This document shows, piece after piece, positions 27,491 through 35,614 of a stretch of 64,000 bases of DNA. Position 1 is the stretch's first letter; each line of letters starts with the position of its first letter. The position numbers and the translations under genes are program-made. Origin of the DNA: Chloroflexota bacterium. GTDB lineage: Bacteria > Chloroflexota > UBA6077 > JACCZL01. Location: positions 1 through 64,000 of the forward strand of contig JAUJPG010000011.1 of NCBI GenBank assembly GCA_030447245.1, read 5' to 3'. The notes below the pieces were generated by a model that did not search any database, was not told the origin of the DNA, and saw only the letters and a list, made by a program, of their open reading frames with translations.

Positions 27491-27727
27491 ATGGCGAGGG
27501 TGGTGTTGGAAGATCGGAAACTGGAAATGCGCAACGTGTCGCTGAGCCGGTTTTCCGGAGTTCGAGCGGAGCTCGGCCCGCCGGGCATTCGGCAGCATCT
27601 CGATGTTCAACTCCCGCGCATCGACATGCCGCTAGCGAACACGGCTGACGACCTGGCCCAGGCGGCGTCCAACCGGCGGGCCGTGGCACCCATCGCACGC
27701 GCCGCGAAGCAGCGAGTTTCGGCGTGA
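27491..27727 (+). CDS. Small protein of unknown function
   Basis: 78 residues; ATG lies 1 nt after the previous stop, and its own TGA overlaps the GTG of the next glycosyltransferase in the GTGA used repeatedly in this island. That spacing is the main evidence. The sequence is polar with no recognised motif (MARVVLEDRKLEMRN at the N terminus) and ends basic. Function unknown. Confidence 0.45.
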   Translation: MARVVLEDRKLEMRNVSLSRFSGVRAELGPPGIRQHLDVQLPRIDMPLANTADDLAQAASNRRAVAPIARAAKQRVSA

Positions 27728-28821
27728 GAATCCTGTTCCTGGTCCCCTATCCGACCGAGGCGCCGTCGAACCGGCTGAGGGTCGAGCAGTATTTCCCGTA
27801 CCTGCGGCAGCACGGAGTCGAGCCGATCTTGCGGCCATTCATGTCGAGTGACCTCTACAACATTCGCTACGCGCCGGGCAGCATGGCCCGCAAGGTTGCC
27901 TCACTCGGGTTCAGCACGCTCAGCCGCTTCTTGGACGTGCGGCGTGCTGAACGGGCGGACCTCATCTTCGTCCACCGTGAGACGTTCCCGGTCGGGGGCC
28001 CGTTCGTCGAGGAGTTGCTGGCTCGGCGCGGGCGCCCGCTGATCTTCGACTTCGACGACGCGATCTACCTGCTCAACACCGGCGTCACCAGCCGAACGGT
28101 CGGGCTGCTCAAGCGGCCGAGCAAGACCGCCAGGATCATCAACCTGGCGACGACCGTGATTGCCGGCAACGAAAATCTCAAGGCCTACGCGTCGCTTTAC
28201 AACCGCAACATCACGGTCATTCCAACCCCGGTCGATACCGATGTCTTCGCTCCGCGCCTGGGCGGCGCGCGGTCGCGCGACGGCAAGGTCGTGATTGGCT
28301 GGATGGGCAGCAACACGACGGCGCCCTACCTCAAGATGGTTGGCGATGCGCTGGCTCAGGTCGCACGACGCTTCCCGCACGTCGAGATCCGAGCGATCGG
28401 CGGCAGCTACGTGCCTCCGGTCAGTCCATCACAGACGGTCCGTCGCTGGACGCTCGATGGTGAGCTGGATGACCTGCACGGCTTTGACATCGGCATCATG
28501 CCGATGCCGGACACCGAGTGGACGCGTGGCAAGTGCGGCTTCAAGGCTTTGCTCTACATGAGTTGCGCGGTCCCGCCGGTCTGCTCGCCGGTCGGCCTGA
28601 CGACGGACATCGTCCAGGACGGCGAGAACGGCTTGTTGGCCACGACGACTGAGGAGTGGGTCTCCAAGCTCTCGATGCTCGTCGAAGATCCGGCCCTTCG
28701 TAGACGGATTGGCTGTGCCGGGCGCCAGACTGTCGAGGAAAAATACTCGCTGACCGCGCATGCTCCGCGCTTCCTGGAGACGCTCACCCGGACCGTGGAT
28801 CTCGACCGCCGCTCGGCCTGA
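27724..28821 (+). CDS. GT-B glycosyltransferase
   Basis: 365 residues. N-terminal RILFLVPYPTEAPSNRLRV, then LIFVHRETFPVGGPF and LIFDFDDAIYL, a pattern of a GT4-like subgroup. The donor domain has IGWMGSNTTAPYL and the group's GKCGFKALLYMSCAVPPVC in place of E-x7-E. GTG start coupled to the preceding small ORF. The last 38 bp overlap, tail to tail, the gene on the opposite strand. Confidence 0.87.
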   Translation: MRILFLVPYPTEAPSNRLRVEQYFPYLRQHGVEPILRPFMSSDLYNIRYAPGSMARKVASLGFSTLSRFLDVRRAERADLIFVHRETFPVGGPFVEELLARRGRPLIFDFDDAIYLLNTGVTSRTVGLLKRPSKTARIINLATTVIAGNENLKAYASLYNRNITVIPTPVDTDVFAPRLGGARSRDGKVVIGWMGSNTTAPYLKMVGDALAQVARRFPHVEIRAIGGSYVPPVSPSQTVRRWTLDGELDDLHGFDIGIMPMPDTEWTRGKCGFKALLYMSCAVPPVCSPVGLTTDIVQDGENGLLATTTEEWVSKLSMLVEDPALRRRIGCAGRQTVEEKYSLTAHAPRFLETLTRTVDLDRRSA

Positions 28822-29986
28822 CTGTGTCTGACAGAGCCTCGACGTAATCGCAGAATCGTTCCAGCACGGCCTCACGGCTGAACTGCTGAGCGGTGGCGAT
28901 GCCAGCGTAGATCAAGCCCGCTCGTAGCTGCTCGTCGCCGACGAGTCGCCCAATCGCCGCGGCAAGCGCGCGCGGGTCGTTCGGCGGGACCATCAGGCAG
29001 TTCTCGTTGGGTCGGGCGAAAGCGCGGACGCCGCCGCAATCGGTCGTGACGAGGGCGCAGCCGCTGGCCATCGCCTCTAGCGCCGGCAATCCGAACCCTT
29101 CGGCGCGGGAGGAGAACACGAAGAGATCGCACTCGGCATAGAAGCCCGCCATCGCAAGCTCGGTCGTCGGCTGCTCGACGACGACTGGGAAGCGCGTCAG
29201 CGGCGTAACGGGGTCCGGTGCGGCGATTCGGACGCGGATCGGCAGGCCGGCCGGCAGCAGTTCCACCGCCCTGAGGAAGTCGGGGTATCCCTTGGCGTCG
29301 CCGAGCCGGCCAATGGTGCCGATCGTCAGAGCAGGGTGCCTTCGTCGCTCGCGCGGAGGTCGGAACACGCCGGGGTCGATCCCGTGACCGACGACGTAGG
29401 CATGCTGATCACCGGTCTGGTCGCGCAGCCAGTTGGTCGTGACGATCTTGCGCAGCGGTAGGCGATAGCTCAGCCAGGCCAACGAAAAGCGAGCCAGGCG
29501 GCTGGGCAGATTTGCGTGGGCCAACAGTCCATGACTGAGTGGCTCGTACCCGCGGACATTGTAGGCCAGCGCGGCGCGGTCTTTCCGCACTGTCCGGGAG
29601 AGCCACGCGGCGTACGCCGTGGTGAAGTAGTTCGCCAGGCAAACGTCTGCGCCCGCGGTAGCGGTCGTGGCCAGGCGCACCAGGTACATGAGTTTGCGCG
29701 CGGTACCCGGTACCCACGTCGACCCACTCCTCAGGACGCGGACCTGAACCGCCGGATGGAGTGCTCCCGGCGGCGCGGCTGCGTAGTCAGGGACGAGGAA
29801 ACGGACCCGGTGACCGCGTTCGGCCAGGGCGTTGCCCACGCCAATGAGTGATTTCACGCCGCCGGAGAGGTTGTAGCCGGCGAGCGGAATTGCGACCCGG
29901 ATCGCCGGTCGCCCGCGCCGGCTTCCGTGTGTCGAGGCGGTTGCGGCAGCGGTCGACTGGGGTGTAGGGGCGAGCCTGTCGGTCAG
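28784..29986 (-). CDS. GT4 glycosyltransferase, probable CTG start
   Basis: GT-B fold, 400 residues if started at CTG 29986. The usual N-terminal strand and glycine loop (IRVAIPLAGYNLSGGVKSL) is encoded upstream of the first conventional start (GTG 29857), which would cut this loop off. No ATG, GTG or TTG occurs further upstream in frame, but CTG at 29984-29986 overlaps the stop of the upstream gene in a CTGA, like the GTGA/ATGA/TTGA junctions elsewhere here. The donor domain has IGTIGRLGDAKGYPDFL and the E-x7-E motif AEGFGLPALEAMASG. Confidence 0.85.
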   Translation of the reverse strand: MTDRLAPTPQSTAAATASTHGSRRGRPAIRVAIPLAGYNLSGGVKSLIGVGNALAERGHRVRFLVPDYAAAPPGALHPAVQVRVLRSGSTWVPGTARKLMYLVRLATTATAGADVCLANYFTTAYAAWLSRTVRKDRAALAYNVRGYEPLSHGLLAHANLPSRLARFSLAWLSYRLPLRKIVTTNWLRDQTGDQHAYVVGHGIDPGVFRPPRERRRHPALTIGTIGRLGDAKGYPDFLRAVELLPAGLPIRVRIAAPDPVTPLTRFPVVVEQPTTELAMAGFYAECDLFVFSSRAEGFGLPALEAMASGCALVTTDCGGVRAFARPNENCLMVPPNDPRALAAAIGRLVGDEQLRAGLIYAGIATAQQFSREAVLERFCDYVEALSDTVRPSGGRDPRSG

Positions 29987-31221
29987 CGTGGCCGCACCGA
30001 GGTTGCACGGCCTTCCTTCCGCAAGCGGATGCCGCCCATCTTGGCCAGCCCAAGGGCAATCTTGCGGGCGTGCGCCTCGGCACTGTGGGCCCGGGCGACG
30101 GTGTAGGCGCTGGCGATGAGCCGGCGCCGCAGGGTGCCGTCGCTCAACAGGCGGTCGATGGCACTGGCGAGTGCGAGAGGGTCGGCAGCCGGCACGAGCA
30201 GCCCATTGACGTCGTGTGCGACCAGCGTCGGGACGCCGCCCACATCGGTGGCGACGACTGGCAGGCCGGCTGCCATCGCCTCGAGCAGCACGCGCGGGGT
30301 ACCCTCGCCGGGTAGGGTCGGAAGGACGAAGGCGTGGTGCGCGCGGGCGAGCTCCATCACCTCGGGCAGGGTCCGCGGCCCGACGAAGTCCACCTGATCG
30401 CTAATGCCGAGTCGCTCCGCTTCCGCCACGACGCGTGCCTGCTCCTCGGCGCCCAGGGTGCCGACGACCGGGCCGACAATCGTCAGCCGCGCGTCGTGGC
30501 CCCGCGTGCGCACCTGGACGAGTGCCGCGGGCAGGTAGCGTAGTCCCTTGCGCGGGTCGATCCTGCTGACGCAGAGCAGACGGATCGGCTCGTCAGGACA
30601 TCGGTCCGCGAGCGGGTCGGGCCGGTCGCCAACGTCGCGCGCCGAGATGGTCGACGTGGTCGTGACCATCACCTGGCGACCGGCGCGGTTGTACTTGGCG
30701 TAGAGCGCCTGTCCGTTGACGAACGTCGGCGCTCCGCTGACCATCCAGGTCTGGAGTCGCTCCTCGACGGCCAGGTAGATCCGGTAGGCGAGTCGCTTCG
30801 GGCTGTCCACACGGACGGAGGCAGCCACGCCGGCGAGATCGCCGACGACGAGCAGGAAGATCGATCGGCGCCGCAGCCGGGCCAGGAAATACGCGTAGAT
30901 GCCCAGCGGGGTCGGCACGCGCAGATTAACGAGATCCCAGGTTGATAGCTCACACCAGAGTCTACGGAGCATATGGGGTAAGCCGGCGTAGAAGCGGGGC
31001 AGGCCGTCGAAGAACGAGAGCCCGCAGAGCCGAACGTTGTCGGCGTCCAGGCGGTACGCGTCAAAGGGGAACGGCTCGCGACGCTCGGGGACGCACAAGA
31101 CGATCTCGTCGACACGGTCGGCTAGTGACTCGACATACTTGCTAAACGAACCTTCAGCCTCCCACAACCCACCCGAGGAGTCCCGGTAGAATGGTCGGTG
31201 GTAGACGATCGCCATCCGCAC
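29983..31221 (-). CDS. GT4 glycosyltransferase
   Basis: 412 residues from GTG 31221 (ATG two codons later is possible). N-terminal MAIVYHRPFYRDSSGGLWE with the glycine-rich loop, donor-domain LLCVSRIDPRKGLRYL, and E-x7-E in PGEGTPRVLLEAMAAG. The C-terminal tail is basic. Fourth gene of the minus-strand run; 3 nt separate it from the upstream stop, and its stop overlaps the downstream CTG start. Confidence 0.89.
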   Translation of the reverse strand: MRMAIVYHRPFYRDSSGGLWEAEGSFSKYVESLADRVDEIVLCVPERREPFPFDAYRLDADNVRLCGLSFFDGLPRFYAGLPHMLRRLWCELSTWDLVNLRVPTPLGIYAYFLARLRRRSIFLLVVGDLAGVAASVRVDSPKRLAYRIYLAVEERLQTWMVSGAPTFVNGQALYAKYNRAGRQVMVTTTSTISARDVGDRPDPLADRCPDEPIRLLCVSRIDPRKGLRYLPAALVQVRTRGHDARLTIVGPVVGTLGAEEQARVVAEAERLGISDQVDFVGPRTLPEVMELARAHHAFVLPTLPGEGTPRVLLEAMAAGLPVVATDVGGVPTLVAHDVNGLLVPAADPLALASAIDRLLSDGTLRRRLIASAYTVARAHSAEAHARKIALGLAKMGGIRLRKEGRATSVRPR

Positions 31222-31224
31222 GGG

Positions 31225-32385
31225 TCAGGCCGCCGAGGCAACGAGAGACTGGTAAAGGCAGACGAGCTTCTCGGCGCTTCGCCGCCAACTGTGGCGCTCC
31301 AGAACTCGTAGACGGCCGGCTCGTCCCATGCTCGCGCGCAGCGTGGGGTTGACCAGGAGGTCGAGCGTGGCGCGCGCGAAGTCGGACGCGTCGCCCGGCT
31401 CCGTCAGCCGGCCGTTCTCACCATCAACCACATAGCGGGGTACGCCGCCAACCCGTGTGGCGACGACCGGCCGTTCGCAGGCGCCGGCTTCGAGGACGGC
31501 ATTCGGCGAGTTGTCGAACGAAGACGAGAGCACGACGACGTCGGCCAGCGCGTACAGCTCCGGCAGGCGGGTGTGCGGTTGCTGACCAAGGAACCGCACC
31601 ACCTGCTCGAGACCGAGACGGTGAACCTGGCGGCGCACCTTGGGTTCGAGGGCGCCCTCGCCGGCCAGTAGGAGCGTCGCCGTGGGGCGCTCGCGGTGTA
31701 CCAGCGCGAAGGCCGAGATGAGCAGCGGCAAGTTCTTGAGGGGGACGAAGCGTCCGACGTACAGGAGCACGTCACGTCCTTCGAGACCGAGCCGGGCGCG
31801 CTGCTCGATCGGCTCTGACTCAAGTGGCCGGAACAGCTCCACGTCGACGGCGCCAGGGATCACGACGAGCTTGCGACCGAGCGCGTCCTCGTAGTTGTCG
31901 GCGTCCCAACCATCACCAATCACCGCGTCAGCCCGCGGCACGTACGGCCGCAGCCAGCGCTCGGGTAGTCCGCCTTGATTGCGAATGACGACCGGTAGCC
32001 GCCGTCGTCGCTTGACGTCTACGACCGGATAGAGACCCGCCGCCTGAAGGATGTCGATCGGGTAGCCTGGATCGGCGACCAGGTCGACCACGCGCCGACT
32101 GAAGGTGCGGATATCCTGATTCAGGAGGAACGTCGCCAGGCGCCCGGTCTTTGGCAGGACCATCAAATGGTAGACGAGCTCGCGGAAGTATGGTGCGCGG
32201 AGCAGCCGCGACGGTACGCCGGCGATTGGGTGGCGCACGCGGCCGAACACGGGATCCACCGAGACCAGCGTCACCGTGCAGCCGAGGTCTCGCAAATGCT
32301 CAGCAAACGCTAAGTCGCGCGTTTCACCGCCGCCGCGCATCATCGACAGCGTGTAGTTGACCAGCGTCACTCGGAGCCCACTCAC
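31225..32385 (-). CDS. GT4 glycosyltransferase
   Basis: 386 residues. N-terminal LRVTLVNYTLSMMRGGGETR holds the acceptor-side glycine loop; the donor domain opens LLYVGRFVPLKNLPLLI; the sugar-nucleotide motif is D-x7-E in SFDNSPNAVLEAGACE. GTG start overlaps the previous stop (GTGA). Confidence 0.9.
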   Translation of the reverse strand: MSGLRVTLVNYTLSMMRGGGETRDLAFAEHLRDLGCTVTLVSVDPVFGRVRHPIAGVPSRLLRAPYFRELVYHLMVLPKTGRLATFLLNQDIRTFSRRVVDLVADPGYPIDILQAAGLYPVVDVKRRRRLPVVIRNQGGLPERWLRPYVPRADAVIGDGWDADNYEDALGRKLVVIPGAVDVELFRPLESEPIEQRARLGLEGRDVLLYVGRFVPLKNLPLLISAFALVHRERPTATLLLAGEGALEPKVRRQVHRLGLEQVVRFLGQQPHTRLPELYALADVVVLSSSFDNSPNAVLEAGACERPVVATRVGGVPRYVVDGENGRLTEPGDASDFARATLDLLVNPTLRASMGRAGRLRVLERHSWRRSAEKLVCLYQSLVASAA

Positions 32386-33527
32386 GGGCCGACTCGACCT
32401 GGGGTGGCGGCCGCGCCCACGCGTTCGGCCAGCCCGGCGTGGTAGAGGGCCGCTATCTCAGAGACGTGCCGCTCGATCGAGAAGCGCGCTCGCGCCGTGA
32501 TGGCCGCCTGCGCACCCAGCGCGGAGTGCAGGTCCGTGCGAAGCAGCAATGGCTCGATCGCGTGAGCCAGGGCAGCCGGTTCATTTGGCGGCACGAGCAG
32601 GCCGGTCTCGCCATGCTTGAGGACTTCTGGGTTCCCCCCCACGCTTGTCGCGACGATCGGTCGTCCGGCGCCCATCGCCTCGATCAGTGCGAGCGACAGC
32701 CCCTCCCAGAGCGAAGGAAGGATGAACACGTCCGTCGCGGCATACAGCGTCTCGCGGTCACGCTGCACGCCGACGAAATGGACGCGGTCACGCAGGCCAA
32801 GCTCCTCCGCCGTGGCTTCCAGCGTGGCCCGCAGCGGTCCCTCCCCGGCGATCATAAGCTGAAGTCGCGGGAACCGTGAAGCAAGCTGCGCCAACGCCCG
32901 CAGCAGGACCGCATGGCCCTTTTGCTCGGTCAGCCTCCCGAGCGTGCCGAGGATCAGCATGTCAGGATCTAGACCAAGCCTTCTGAGCGCGGGTGCGCGA
33001 TCTTCGGGCGCTGGGGCATGGCCGAACTGCACCGCGTTGTAGACCACCGCGATCTTGTCCGAGGCCACACCAACCTGACGACGATAGACGTCCCCCACTG
33101 CGCGACAACATGCGACGACGCGGTACGTAGCCGGGGCGAGCAGCCGCTCCATCAAGGTGTGGCGGTGGGACTTGTTGGCATAGACGTTCTGCTCCGCCGC
33201 GAGCACCACGGGCACTCCGGCTGCCATCGCCGCCAGGCGTCCGTAGAGGTTGGCGTTCAGCAGGTACGTGTGGACCACGTCCGGCACCTCGCGCCGGAGC
33301 AGGCGCAGCAGGCGGACGAACGCCGCCGGGTCGCGCGGGCCAGGCTGGCCCGACGCGTGGTGGACCGGCACGCCAGCGCGGGCGATCTCTTCGGCAATCG
33401 GCCCACGATGGGTGATCGCCACGACGCCCGCGTTCACGCCCACGGCCCTCAGCTGCCTGCTGGCGCCGAGGACGAGCTCCTCGGCGCCGCCGACGTTCAG
33501 ATTCTGGCAGAGCAGCAGCGCCTTCAT
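32382..33527 (-). CDS. GT4 glycosyltransferase
   Basis: 381 residues with a clean GT-B pattern: ALLLCQNLNVGGAEELVLG, VVHTYLLNANLYGRL, ILGTLGRLTEQKGHAVLL and the E-x7-E motif LWEGLSLALIEAMGAG. ATG start overlaps the stop of the upstream gene in an ATGA. Probably adds a sugar to the lipid-linked repeat unit; specificity unknown. Confidence 0.91.
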   Translation of the reverse strand: MKALLLCQNLNVGGAEELVLGASRQLRAVGVNAGVVAITHRGPIAEEIARAGVPVHHASGQPGPRDPAAFVRLLRLLRREVPDVVHTYLLNANLYGRLAAMAAGVPVVLAAEQNVYANKSHRHTLMERLLAPATYRVVACCRAVGDVYRRQVGVASDKIAVVYNAVQFGHAPAPEDRAPALRRLGLDPDMLILGTLGRLTEQKGHAVLLRALAQLASRFPRLQLMIAGEGPLRATLEATAEELGLRDRVHFVGVQRDRETLYAATDVFILPSLWEGLSLALIEAMGAGRPIVATSVGGNPEVLKHGETGLLVPPNEPAALAHAIEPLLLRTDLHSALGAQAAITARARFSIERHVSEIAALYHAGLAERVGAAATPGRVGP

Positions 33528-34909
33528 GCCGCGCAGGAGGTGCGCCGCGCCTCGGCCACCGCGTCGACGATCAGCGTTGCGATGCGCTCGGTGGCCCGCC
33601 CGTCGAACCGGGTGTAGCGGGCGAGGACGGCCTTGCGCTCGCCCTGAAGCCGCTCGCGGGTCGGCAGGTCCGCCAGGGCCTGGGCAGCCGCTGCGGCGAA
33701 AGCCTCAGGTGTCCGGACGTGGAGGGTCCCCCCGATTTCCTCAAATGCATCAAAGTGCGGAACCGAGTCCAAGTTGACCGTGACGATCGGGCGGTCGAGC
33801 ATCATCGCCAGCAGGACGGTCGACGAAGACGACGAGACGAAGAGGTCGCTCGCCGCGATCAGCTCGGCCATCTCGGCGTCGGCGATCACCCGTACTGGCG
33901 GGTTCAGATCCGCGCAGAAGGCGTACTCTTCGGGCCGTTCGCGTGGATGTAGCTTGAGCACGAGGTGGGGTAGGCCCGGCAGGCCGGCAACGGCCGCGGC
34001 AATTGCTCGGACGCTCGCGCGGAGTTGGTCAGGCGTCATGACCCGCCGCCAGAGGACCGGCTGAGTGGCGTACAGGACCATTGGCCCGTCGGCGGGTAGG
34101 CGGTAGCGTGCGCGGATGGCCGCGCGGGCGCGAGCGTCGATCGCGGCCGCCTGGCTGTGTGCCACGTCGTGGGCCGGGTGACCGGTGACCACGATGCGTT
34201 TGTTGCGCACGCCCTGGGCGCGGTACTGCGCCTCGAACGCCTCGCCCATGACGGCGAACAGGCGGGCTTCGCCCCCACCGTAGCTTTCGGCCAGGTCGAA
34301 CGAGAGACCCAGGCCGCGGAGCAGCATGCGATAGGCAGCACGAGTGAGTGGCGCCGTCAAGCGCCGAACCCCGCGTCGCTCGGCTGGCCGAGGAGCGCCG
34401 TTCTGGACCGTGCGCAAGCGATCGTACATCGGCTGCGGGAAGTTGAACGCCCACTGCACAACGAGGGTCGGCAAGCCCTGGTAGTTCGCCTCACGGACCA
34501 GGAACCTTTCGAAGAGCAGGGTGTCCTGGATGACCACGACTGCCGAAGGGCGCTCACGCTCCAGCGCCGCCTGCGCCAGTTGCCGCGCGACGCGCAGACG
34601 GGCCAGCTCGCTTACCGTCCTGCCGAGGCGAGACTCGGCGACCGGTCCCGGCCACTGGCCACCGGTCTGTTCGGGTACAAAGACGCGGCTCGCGCCGAGG
34701 GCGCGGCGCCTCAGCTCAACGTGCGCCCAACTGCCCGGCTCGTGGTGGAACAGCACACGACTGCCCAGACCATGGCTGGCCCGGAGATGGTCGATCACAG
34801 GCAGAAAGGTTCGGAGTGTCTCGTCTGGCTCACGGGCCACAAAGAGGACTGGTCGCGGGTCGCCGAGAGCACGTGCACTCCGCTGGTCGGCGGGGGGCGG
34901 ACTGGGCAT
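33524..34909 (-). CDS. GT-B-fold polysaccharide biosynthesis protein
   Basis: 461 residues. The C-terminal half resembles capsule/CDP-glycerol-type or UDP-GlcNAc-2-epimerase-like GT-B proteins: VVTGHPAHDVA, LVLKLHPRERPEEY and SSSSTVLLAMMLDRPIVTVN. The open frame extends much further upstream, but ATG at 34909 sits just downstream of a TACACT box and the upstream extension lacks protein-like character. First gene of the minus-strand glycosyltransferase run, so likely the promoter-proximal one. Exact reaction unknown. Confidence 0.8.
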   Translation of the reverse strand: MPSPPPADQRSARALGDPRPVLFVAREPDETLRTFLPVIDHLRASHGLGSRVLFHHEPGSWAHVELRRRALGASRVFVPEQTGGQWPGPVAESRLGRTVSELARLRVARQLAQAALERERPSAVVVIQDTLLFERFLVREANYQGLPTLVVQWAFNFPQPMYDRLRTVQNGAPRPAERRGVRRLTAPLTRAAYRMLLRGLGLSFDLAESYGGGEARLFAVMGEAFEAQYRAQGVRNKRIVVTGHPAHDVAHSQAAAIDARARAAIRARYRLPADGPMVLYATQPVLWRRVMTPDQLRASVRAIAAAVAGLPGLPHLVLKLHPRERPEEYAFCADLNPPVRVIADAEMAELIAASDLFVSSSSSTVLLAMMLDRPIVTVNLDSVPHFDAFEEIGGTLHVRTPEAFAAAAAQALADLPTRERLQGERKAVLARYTRFDGRATERIATLIVDAVAEARRTSCAA

Positions 34910-34918
34910 GCGGCGCAC

Positions 34919-34924
34919 AGTGTA
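34919..34924 (-). promoter_or_regulatory. -10 box for the minus-strand glycosyltransferase run
   Basis: TACACT on the minus strand, ending 9 nt before the ATG at 34909. The transcript would carry a leader of only 2-3 nt, so the gene appears nearly leaderless. No strong -35 element was recognised. Confidence 0.4.
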
Positions 34925-34938
34925 GCACGAGTGGATGG

Positions 34939-34966
34939 TTGCACCGGTCGGAATCATGAGTAGAAT
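34939..34966 (+). promoter_or_regulatory. Promoter for comEA-comEC
   Basis: TTGCAC (34939-34944), a 16-nt spacer and TAGAAT (34961-34966); predicted start near 34973, about 60 nt before the comEA start. Divergent from the minus-strand glycosyltransferase promoter within the same short intergenic region. Confidence 0.5.
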
Positions 34967-35032
34967 GCGAAAGGGCCGGGCAGGGCCGAGAGGCGAGACA
35001 CGTCGGCGACCGGCCTCGTGGAGGGTGGCCTG

Positions 35033-35614
35033 GTGCCGCGTGTGGTTGTCGACTGGGTCGAGCGCAATCGAGGCGGTTTGGCGCTCGGCATCATCGGGAT
35101 GGTGCTGGTTGGACTCTCCGCCGCGTACCTCCAGCGGCCGTCGCCGGCACCGCTCGTCGTGCAGGTGCCCACCGCACGCCCGAGTCCCTCGCCGCAAATC
35201 GTACCGATCGCCGTCAACGTGGTCGGCGAGGTTCCCCACCCTGGCCTGTATCATTTGCCCCCGGGCTCACGCATCGACGACGCCATCAAGGTGGCCGGTG
35301 GTGCGACTGACGCGGCCGACGTGCAGCGCCTGAACCTGGCGGCGCGCCTGGCCGATGGGCAGCAGGTCGTCGTCCCGCGCACGGTTCAGACGCTCGGCGC
35401 GGGATCCCCCGCCGCGTCGCCGGCGCTTGTCAACGTCAACGTGGCACCCGTGCCCGAGCTGGACCGCCTTCCGGGCGTCGGACCCGTCATCGCTCAGCGG
35501 ATCGTGGCCTATCGCGAGCAGTACGGTCCTTTCACAAGCGTGGAACAGCTCCGCGAAGCCAAGCTCGTCAACGCCGCGACGTTCGAGAAGATCAAGGACC
35601 TGGTGACGGTGTGA
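35033..35614 (+). CDS. comEA: Competence DNA-binding protein ComEA
   Basis: 193 residues. One N-terminal membrane anchor (ALGIIGMVLVGLSAAYL), a Pro/Ser linker, an SLBB-type region (VNVVGEVPHPGLYHLPPG) and a C-terminal helix-hairpin-helix pair (LDRLPGVGPVIAQRIVAYRE, then FTSVEQLREAKLVNAAT). It binds incoming DNA at the membrane and passes it to ComEC, encoded next with a GTGA overlap. GTG at 35033 is preferred over GTG at 35018 because GGAGGG lies 7-8 nt upstream of it. Confidence 0.92.
   Translation: MPRVVVDWVERNRGGLALGIIGMVLVGLSAAYLQRPSPAPLVVQVPTARPSPSPQIVPIAVNVVGEVPHPGLYHLPPGSRIDDAIKVAGGATDAADVQRLNLAARLADGQQVVVPRTVQTLGAGSPAASPALVNVNVAPVPELDRLPGVGPVIAQRIVAYREQYGPFTSVEQLREAKLVNAATFEKIKDLVTV

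Noticed and set aside
34910-35254. Long in-frame upstream extension of the minus-strand GT-B gene
   Set aside because: The extension runs into the comEA region, is basic and low in protein-like pattern, and a -10 box lies just before ATG 34909.
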